This document shows, piece by piece, positions 58,087-64,000 of a stretch of DNA of 64,000 bases (the first letter of the stretch is position 1; each line of letters starts with the position of its first letter). Source of the stretch: Hyphomicrobiales bacterium (GTDB lineage Bacteria; Pseudomonadota; Alphaproteobacteria; Rhizobiales; Beijerinckiaceae); NCBI GenBank assembly GCA_027484605.1, contig JAIXSR010000095.1, forward strand, positions 40,948 to 104,947. The letters are read 5' to 3'. The notes beneath the pieces are model-generated. The model saw only the letters and a list, made by a program, of their open reading frames with translations, was not told the origin of the DNA and made no database searches. Position numbers and translations under genes: made by a program.

Positions 58087-60075
58087 ATGTCGATTGCCCT
58101 CCTCCGTCATGGCGGTGACTGCACCGAACCGTGCCTCCTGCTGGCCCGGGCCCTCCAGATCCCGCCGGATCTCTGGCAAAAGCTCTGCCGCTACGCCGAA
58201 ACCTTGCGGCGGCACCCGCTCGATCTCGCGCTGGCCCGGGGGCACGCCACCGAAGAGGCCCTGCTCTCGGCGCTCGCCTGCCTGACCGGGGCCCCCGTCA
58301 CGACGGACCCGCCGCCGCCCATCGGGCCGGCCCCGACGGCCGAAGCCTACCACCGGCGCGGATACCGCTGCCATCATCGCGGAGGGCTCGTCCGGCTTGT
58401 GGCGCCGAACGGCGTTCTCGCCGAGATGCTGCTTCGGCGGTTCCGCGACGGCACCCTGCCGCCGGTGCTGCTGATCCGGGAGCAGGATCTGCTGGATGCC
58501 GTGTTGCGGCAGGGGGGCGACGTGTTGGCCCGGCGCGCCGCGACCGGCCTTCCCGACCGGCTCTCCGCGCGGAGCCTGCGCCATGCACCTGTCGGTCTCG
58601 CCCTTGGTGCTGGCCTGTTCGTGCTGCTCGCCGCCCTGGCTGCCTGCGGGCTGGTGCCAGCCACGCCCGTGGAGATTGCCCTGGCCGCGATGACGCCGTT
58701 CTATCTCGTTGCCACGCTTGCCGTGCTGACGGCTGCGCTCATGCCGGGCCCGGACAATGCGCTGGCCCCTGCCCTCACCGATGCTGCCCTGCCGGATTAC
58801 ACCCTGCTTGTCCCGCTTTACCGCGAGGGCAATGTCGTGCATCGCCTCGTCGCCACGCTCGCGGCCCTGGACTATCCTCCCGAGCGCAGGCAGGTCCTGC
58901 TGCTTGTCGAGGCCGATGATGGCGAGACACTGGCCGCCCTGGCCCGCTGGCCGCTGCCGCCCGGATTTCTCCTGTTCCGGGTTCCCGCTGGCGAGCCACG
59001 CACCAAACCACGCGCCCTCAACGCCGCCCTGCCCTTCGCGCGAGGCCGCCTGCTCACAGTCTATGATGCCGAGGATGCGCCGGAAGCCGGCCAGCTGCGG
59101 AAGGCCGCCGCGATCTTTGCCCGGTCGCCGCCAAAGCTGGCCTGCCTGCAGGCGCGCCTCGCCATTTCCAACGCGGATGACGGCTTCCTGTGCCAGCGTT
59201 TCGCGCAGGATTACGCCGCCCTGTTCGATTGTACCCGGCGTGGCTTCACGCTCGCCGGCTGGCCGGTGGCGCTTGGCGGCACCTCCAACCATTTCCGCGT
59301 GGACCTCCTGCGCCGGATCGGCGGCTGGGATGCGGCAAATGTCACCGAGGATGCCGATCTCGGCTACCGGCTCGCCCTTGCCGGACTCACCATCGGGGAT
59401 CTCGATTCGACAACGTGGGAGGAAGCCCCCAATCGGTGGTGCGACTGGCGGAACCAGCGGATCCGCTGGCTCAAGGGCTGGTTCCAGACCCTGCTCGTCC
59501 ATGCGCGCCGGCTTGGCCGGCTCCGGCGGCGGCTGGACGGGCTCGGCTTCCTTGTCGGCCTCAGCGTGCCGGTTGCGCTCCTCGTCACGGCCCTGTTCCT
59601 GCCGGTCTTCGTGGCGCTCGCGCTTGCCCGGATGCTCTCGCCGGTGCCGTTCGGGTCAGGAGACCCGTGGCAGGCGATGCTCGATACGAACATGCTTCTG
59701 CTGCTGGCGATCGGGGTGCTCACGGAGGTGGTCCCGGTGGTGGTTGCGCTCCGCCGGCGGTCATGGCTTCACCGATGGCCCTGGCTGCTGGCCTTTCCGG
59801 TCACCCTCGTGCAGGTATCCTTCTGCGCATGGCTGGCTCTCTGGGAACTGGTGGTCCGCCCGCAATACTGGCGCAAGACACCGCATGGGCTCGCACGGTC
59901 CGATCAGTCGGGCAGGGTCCTGGCTCAGAAACAGAGCGCCCAGGCCGCGGCAACCATCTCCGAAAAGACGGCCACGCCATATCGTGCCCAGAGCGCGCCA
60001 GCCATCAGGAGGAACAGCCCGATCACGGCAAACGGGGCAAGCCGGCCCATACGGGCGGCGCTTCCCGCTTCCTGA
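58087..60075 (+). CDS. Glycosyltransferase family 2 (processive-like, QxxRW) with N-terminal GspE-N/MshEN-like region
   Basis: YTLLVPLYREGNVVHRLVATL, VYDAEDAPE, NVTEDADLGYRLA, QRIRWLKGWFQT; TMs at C-terminus. Confidence 0.9.
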   Translation: MSIALLRHGGDCTEPCLLLARALQIPPDLWQKLCRYAETLRRHPLDLALARGHATEEALLSALACLTGAPVTTDPPPPIGPAPTAEAYHRRGYRCHHRGGLVRLVAPNGVLAEMLLRRFRDGTLPPVLLIREQDLLDAVLRQGGDVLARRAATGLPDRLSARSLRHAPVGLALGAGLFVLLAALAACGLVPATPVEIALAAMTPFYLVATLAVLTAALMPGPDNALAPALTDAALPDYTLLVPLYREGNVVHRLVATLAALDYPPERRQVLLLVEADDGETLAALARWPLPPGFLLFRVPAGEPRTKPRALNAALPFARGRLLTVYDAEDAPEAGQLRKAAAIFARSPPKLACLQARLAISNADDGFLCQRFAQDYAALFDCTRRGFTLAGWPVALGGTSNHFRVDLLRRIGGWDAANVTEDADLGYRLALAGLTIGDLDSTTWEEAPNRWCDWRNQRIRWLKGWFQTLLVHARRLGRLRRRLDGLGFLVGLSVPVALLVTALFLPVFVALALARMLSPVPFGSGDPWQAMLDTNMLLLLAIGVLTEVVPVVVALRRRSWLHRWPWLLAFPVTLVQVSFCAWLALWELVVRPQYWRKTPHGLARSDQSGRVLAQKQSAQAAATISEKTATPYRAQSAPAIRRNSPITANGASRPIRAALPAS

Positions 60076-60095
60076 TGGGTGCTTTCGCTTGCCAT
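59925..60095 (-). CDS. Small single-TM protein, antisense-overlapping the GT2 3' end
   Basis: MASESTHQEAGSAARMGRLAPFAVIGLFLLMAGALWARYGVAVFSEMVAAAWALCF: coherent TM helix. Confidence 0.6.
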   Translation of the reverse strand: MASESTHQEAGSAARMGRLAPFAVIGLFLLMAGALWARYGVAVFSEMVAAAWALCF

Positions 60096-60323
60096 GCGCG
60101 GCGCTCCTTTCGGGTCTTGCCTGCCTCGACCTGAAGATAGGCCCCGCAAGCCCATGGCGCAACGGCGCTACCCGCAAGCAGGCTTCGGCCCGTCCTGTGC
60201 GCCAGCGCACATTCCCGAAGGTGTGGCGCTGATTGGCTCGTCGGCGGGGGATTCGAGCCTGCCATGCCGGCGCATGAAGGGCGCCTGCAGGATCCTTCCT
60301 CCTGCCGCCTGTCATTTCCCTGC

Positions 60324-60878
60324 ATGAAGGATCACCTGATGCTCGCCCAGATCTGGAAGGATTCCACCCTCGTCAAACTCGCCATGCTCGGCCTCCTGAT
60401 CGGGCTGGGCTTCATCGGATACGGGCATCTCTCGGGATTGCCGGATCGGGCCGAACTCCAAATCGTGGACGGCACCGTCACCGGCGCCAGCAAGGTCACG
60501 AAGAAGCGGCGCAAGACCGGGACGACCAGCATCCATTACGAATTGACAGTGAAGCCGCAGAAGGCCGGCGAACCGGAGCTGAAACTGACGATCCCCGAGG
60601 CTGAAATCACCGAGATGAGCGTGCGCAGCATCATCACGCGGCCGGTCCATGCGGAATTCGACAGCGAGAAGGATGTCTATGTCCTCTCGTCCGGCAGCCG
60701 CGAATTGCTGAGCTATGCCTCGACCCTCGAGCGCCGCAAGCTCGGCCTGCGCCAATACCAGGTCGACGGCGTCGCCATCCTTGCCGCCAGTTCGGCCGTC
60801 ATGATGATCATGGGCGGCTACACGGCCTTCCGGATCCGCCGACGCCGCGACCCGGAAGCGGATGCCGCCGGCGCCTGA
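60324..60878 (+). CDS. Two-TM protein with central soluble domain, DUF3592-like architecture
   Basis: TM-soluble-TM layout (VKLAMLGLLIGLGFIGYGHL ... VAILAASSAVMMIMGGYTAF). Confidence 0.65.
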   Translation: MKDHLMLAQIWKDSTLVKLAMLGLLIGLGFIGYGHLSGLPDRAELQIVDGTVTGASKVTKKRRKTGTTSIHYELTVKPQKAGEPELKLTIPEAEITEMSVRSIITRPVHAEFDSEKDVYVLSSGSRELLSYASTLERRKLGLRQYQVDGVAILAASSAVMMIMGGYTAFRIRRRRDPEADAAGA

Positions 60879-60959
60879 GACGGTCGGAAGCCAATGGCCA
60901 CTTGACGCCCGGGGCGGGAGAACGGTTTATTCGAGCACGATCCGTGCCGAGGACAAACC

Positions 60960-61622
60960 ATGCTTCCGCCTGACCATCCCCGCCTCAAGCGGCGCCCGCT
61001 CAGCCAGGGCGAACTTGTGGCCGATGGCGTGGTTCATGCCCTGGCCATCCTGGCCGCCCTGGTGGGTATCACGCTGCTCATCGCGCTGGTCATCCTGAAG
61101 CGTGGCGCCCATGAGGTGACGGCAGTGGCCATCTACGGGCTGGCCATGCTGGCCATGTTCGGATTCTCCGCCGCCTACAATCTGGTGCCCCCTTCCTCGC
61201 TCAAATGGCTGCTGCGGCGCTTCGATCATTCCGCGATCTTCGTGATGATCGCCGGCACCTACATGCCGCTGCTTGTGCTCATGCAGGACGGGTTCTGGGC
61301 CATTCTGCTCGGCAGCCTCGTCTGGACCGGGGCGGTGGCCGGCTGCATCATGAAGCTGGCCTTTCCCGGGCGCTACGACCGGCTGTCCATTGCGGTCTAT
61401 GTGCTGCTCGGGTCCTCCGCCCTGCTGGCCATGGGGCCGCTCTCGCGGGACCTGCCGCCGCTGACACTCTGGCTGATGATCGCCGGCGGGCTGATCTATG
61501 TCGCGGGGATCGGCTTCTATGTCTGGAAGAGCCTGCGCTTCAACAATGCGATCTGGCATGGTTTCGTCGCGACGGCGGCCGGCTTCCATTATGCCGGCAT
61601 CACCCATGCCATGATCCAGTGA
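60960..61622 (+). CDS. Hemolysin III / PAQR family protein
   Basis: LSQGELVADGVVHALAIL; FDHSAIFVMIAGTYMPLLV; FHYAGITHAM. Confidence 0.93.
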   Translation: MLPPDHPRLKRRPLSQGELVADGVVHALAILAALVGITLLIALVILKRGAHEVTAVAIYGLAMLAMFGFSAAYNLVPPSSLKWLLRRFDHSAIFVMIAGTYMPLLVLMQDGFWAILLGSLVWTGAVAGCIMKLAFPGRYDRLSIAVYVLLGSSALLAMGPLSRDLPPLTLWLMIAGGLIYVAGIGFYVWKSLRFNNAIWHGFVATAAGFHYAGITHAMIQ

Positions 61623-61634
61623 ACGGGCCGGACC

Positions 61635-62618
61635 TCAGAGGCGAATGCCGCGCCGTTCGATCAACCCGCGCCAGCGCTCGATCTCTTTCGTGACATGGGT
61701 CCGGAACGGATCCGGCCCGATCGTCCAGACATCCGCGCCCTGAGATGCCAGCCGGCCGGCAATGTCGGGGGCGTTGAAGGCGAGCTGGATCTCGCGGGTC
61801 AGCCGCTCGGCAACGGTGGCGGGCAGACCGGCAGGCGCCACGATCCCGTACCATTGCGAGGCCTCGAAGCCCGGCAGCGGGCCCGCCTCCGCCAGGGTCG
61901 GCAAGTGCGGGGCATCGACGATCCGCTCCAGCCCGGAGACGCCGAGCCCGCGGAGTTTTCCATCCCGGATCAGAGGGAGCAGCACGGGCGCGCCGGTCAG
62001 CATCATCTGGACACGGCCGCCGAGAAGATCCTGGACGGCAGGCGCCGTTCCCCGATAGGGCACGTGCTGCAGGTTGAAGCCGGCCGCATCGGCCAGGGCC
62101 TCCGTGGCGATATGGGCCGCACTGCCATTCCCGCCCGAGGCATAGTTCAGCTCGCCTGGTCGCTGCCTGGCATAGGCGATGAGTTCGGCCACGGACTGCA
62201 CGGGCAGATCGAGCGGGACCGCGAGCACATTGTGGACACGCGAGAGCATGCTGAGGAAGGTGAAGCTCTTCAGCGGATCATAGGGCAGACGCGGGTAGAG
62301 GCCGGGATTGACGCCGAGCGTGCCGATATGGCCGAGCAGCAGCGTATGGCCATCCGGGGCGGCATTGGCGACCGCCGAGGCGCCCAGCGTGCCACCGGCG
62401 CCGGGCTTGTTCTCGACGATCACGTTCTGGCCGAGCGCGGCTTCCAGCTTGCTGCTGGCAATACGGGCGAGGATATCGGTGGTGCCGCCGGGCGTGAACG
62501 GAACGATCAGCGTGAGCGGACGCGACGGAAAGCCCTGCGCCCGCACGGGCAAGCGCGAAAGAAACGGCACCGAGAGGCCTGCACAGGCCGTCCGGATCCA
62601 GCCGCGCCGCGTGATCAT
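61635..62618 (-). CDS. Tripartite tricarboxylate transporter (Bug) substrate-binding protein
   Basis: PLTLIVPFTPGGTTDILAR, NKPGAGGTLGASAVANAAPDGHTLLLG, PYDPLKSFTFLS. Confidence 0.93.
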   Translation of the reverse strand: MITRRGWIRTACAGLSVPFLSRLPVRAQGFPSRPLTLIVPFTPGGTTDILARIASSKLEAALGQNVIVENKPGAGGTLGASAVANAAPDGHTLLLGHIGTLGVNPGLYPRLPYDPLKSFTFLSMLSRVHNVLAVPLDLPVQSVAELIAYARQRPGELNYASGGNGSAAHIATEALADAAGFNLQHVPYRGTAPAVQDLLGGRVQMMLTGAPVLLPLIRDGKLRGLGVSGLERIVDAPHLPTLAEAGPLPGFEASQWYGIVAPAGLPATVAERLTREIQLAFNAPDIAGRLASQGADVWTIGPDPFRTHVTKEIERWRGLIERRGIRL

Positions 62619-62776
62619 GCTTTTGTTCTCCCTGATTTTTGTGAACTGTCGGTGCTTTGACCGGGTGAATCAAATTCGATTTTCGAGCGAATCCATGAGC
62701 CTTCTGCATCAATGGCCAAGAATTTCGCATTTGCCTTTCGCAAGGGGCCAGCGACACTTCCGGCAGGGAGGATATC

Positions 62777-63631
62777 ATGACCAACGGGACCACAGGATCG
62801 AGCTTGCGCCTTGCCTTCATCGGCTACGGGGAGGTGGGCCAGCTGTTCGGCCGCCAGTTTGCGCGGCAACCGGGCGTGTCGGTCACGGCCTATGACCTGA
62901 AGCTGGACCGCCCGGAAACCGCCGCCTCGCTGCAGGGCGTCGCGGCCGCTGACGGGGTCCGCCTGGCTGGCAGCGCAGCCGAGGCAGCCCGGGAGGCCGA
63001 GATCGTGTTTTCAGCGGTGACCGCTTCGTCGACGCGGGATGTCGCCGAGCAAGCCCTCGCCTGCCTCGCGCCGGGGCAGGTGCTGTTCGACCTCAATTCC
63101 GCCTCGCCCAGCACCAAGGCCAGTTGCGGCGCCCTGCTGGCGGGGCGCGGCCTAGCCTATGTCGAAGGCGCCGTGATGGCGCCTGTCGCGGAACCGGGCA
63201 TCGGCGTGTCGATCCTCGCAGGCGGTGTGGCGGCCGGGGCGATTGCCGGGCGCCTCAACCCGATGGGCATGGCCATACGCGTGGTTTCGGACACGATCGG
63301 GCGGGCCTCGGCCACCAAGCTCTGCCGGTCCATCATGATCAAGGGGATCGAGGCGCTGATCATCGACTCGGCGCGCGCTTCGGCCGCCTGGGGTGTGAGC
63401 GACGATGTCTTCGCCTCGCTGGCTGCCACATTCCCGGGGCAGGACTGGGCCCATCTCGCGCGGCTGATGGATGGCCGGGTTGCCCGGCACGGCATCCGCC
63501 GCGCGGCGGAAATGCGGGAGGCGGCCCAGATGCTGGCCGAGCTTGGCCTCTCCCCGGCGCTCGGCGAAGCCATCGCCGATGCCCATGAGCGCCGGGTCCG
63601 GAACCCGGTGGAGCCGAAGAGCCCGGATTGA
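62777..63631 (+). CDS. NAD(P)-dependent oxidoreductase, 6-phosphogluconate dehydrogenase-like with DUF1932 C-terminus
   Basis: LRLAFIGYGEVGQLFGRQFA Rossmann motif; DLNSASPSTKA; KLCRSIMIKGIEALIIDSARASAAWGV. Confidence 0.9.
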   Translation: MTNGTTGSSLRLAFIGYGEVGQLFGRQFARQPGVSVTAYDLKLDRPETAASLQGVAAADGVRLAGSAAEAAREAEIVFSAVTASSTRDVAEQALACLAPGQVLFDLNSASPSTKASCGALLAGRGLAYVEGAVMAPVAEPGIGVSILAGGVAAGAIAGRLNPMGMAIRVVSDTIGRASATKLCRSIMIKGIEALIIDSARASAAWGVSDDVFASLAATFPGQDWAHLARLMDGRVARHGIRRAAEMREAAQMLAELGLSPALGEAIADAHERRVRNPVEPKSPD

Positions 63632-63744
63632 CCCATTCTGCAACATGGCGGGGCCGGGCGGTTTAACCAATCATCAAGATTAATCTTTCCTGCATTCCGG
63701 ACAGGACCTAGCGTGCGGTGCGTTTTTCCTCCGGAGGCCCGTCC

Positions 63745-64000
63745 TTGCGCCCTGTCCAGCCTCCTTTCCGGTTCCGGATCGGCCTAGCAGCCCTGGCTGC
63801 TCCCCTTTTGCCGCTCGTGGCCGAGGCGGCGACACGCAGCGGGACGCTGGCCGTCAGCCTCACCATCGTGGCGCAATGCTCCGTCCGGACGGTGCCGCTC
63901 CTTCAGGCCGGGGATGTCGAGCGCTTCTTCCTCGCCGGCGAAACAACAGGAACCGTTGCCGTCCGCTGCACTGGGGGAACGCCCTTTGCGCTGGCCTGGC
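63745..64000 (+). CDS. Partial secreted spore-coat-U / Csu-type pilin-like protein (truncated at window edge)
   Basis: TTG start with GGAGG 7 nt upstream; frame LRPVQPPFRFRIGLAALAAPLLPLVAEAATRSGTLAVSLTIVAQCSVRTVPLLQAGDVERFFLAGETTGTVAVRCTGGTPFALAW: signal peptide plus QCSV...VRCTGGTPF pattern. Confidence 0.6.
   Translation, partial: MRPVQPPFRFRIGLAALAAPLLPLVAEAATRSGTLAVSLTIVAQCSVRTVPLLQAGDVERFFLAGETTGTVAVRCTGGTPFALAW

Noticed and set aside
63663-63685. Possible CtrA box near the right edge
   Set aside because: TTAA half-sites are 13 nt apart, not 7.
1-64000. CRISPR arrays, IS elements, prophage, rRNA or tRNA genes
   Set aside because: No regularly spaced repeats, transposase/integrase ORFs, or recognisable structural RNA sequences were seen by eye; tRNAscan-SE/Infernal would be needed to exclude tRNAs and ncRNAs fully.

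Overview
GC-rich chromosomal window of an alphaproteobacterium (probably Hyphomicrobiales/Rhizobiales-like, inferred from a class I LysRS, a PodJ-like protein, NahK/CrbS-type sensor and the flagellin type). About 47 protein-coding genes are supported. Main blocks: (1) a translationally coupled minus-strand exopolysaccharide operon (about 1.3-11.2 kb) with three GT4 glycosyltransferases, a Wzz/Wzc-like protein, an O-antigen-ligase-like protein and a MurJ-like flippase fused in frame to a polysaccharide deacetylase, plus a secreted glycosidase-like protein upstream and a convergent acyltransferase; (2) AbrB-like protein, aminotransferase, MscL; (3) a sodium-symporter/hybrid histidine kinase; (4) a copper-delivery cluster with a YcnI-PCu(A)C fusion and SCO; (5) beta-oxidation genes fadJ/fadA/fadE; (6) an isolated flagellin with a clear terminator; (7) a PodJ-like Sel1-repeat protein, then TauE/SafE and TIGR02186; (8) the ligase-associated DNA repair cluster (PdeM, Lhr-type helicase, methyltransferase, exonuclease, ligase); (9) a LuxR-type response regulator divergent from a degenerate symporter-like membrane protein; (10) pyrD, DUF952 and a S24-like regulator that appears to lack its Ser/Lys dyad, with a perfect palindrome in the divergent intergenic region; (11) class I lysS, ppdK, a SleB-type hydrolase, a six-unit repeat protein and nadCBA with an inverted repeat upstream; (12) a GT2 with an unusual N-terminal domain and an overlapping antisense small membrane ORF; (13) a hemolysin III protein, a TTT/Bug SBP, a DUF1932 dehydrogenase and a truncated spore-coat-U-like secreted protein at the right edge that the ORF track misses. 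I saw no CRISPR array, IS element, rRNA or tRNA. All assignments are by eye; no database search was run.
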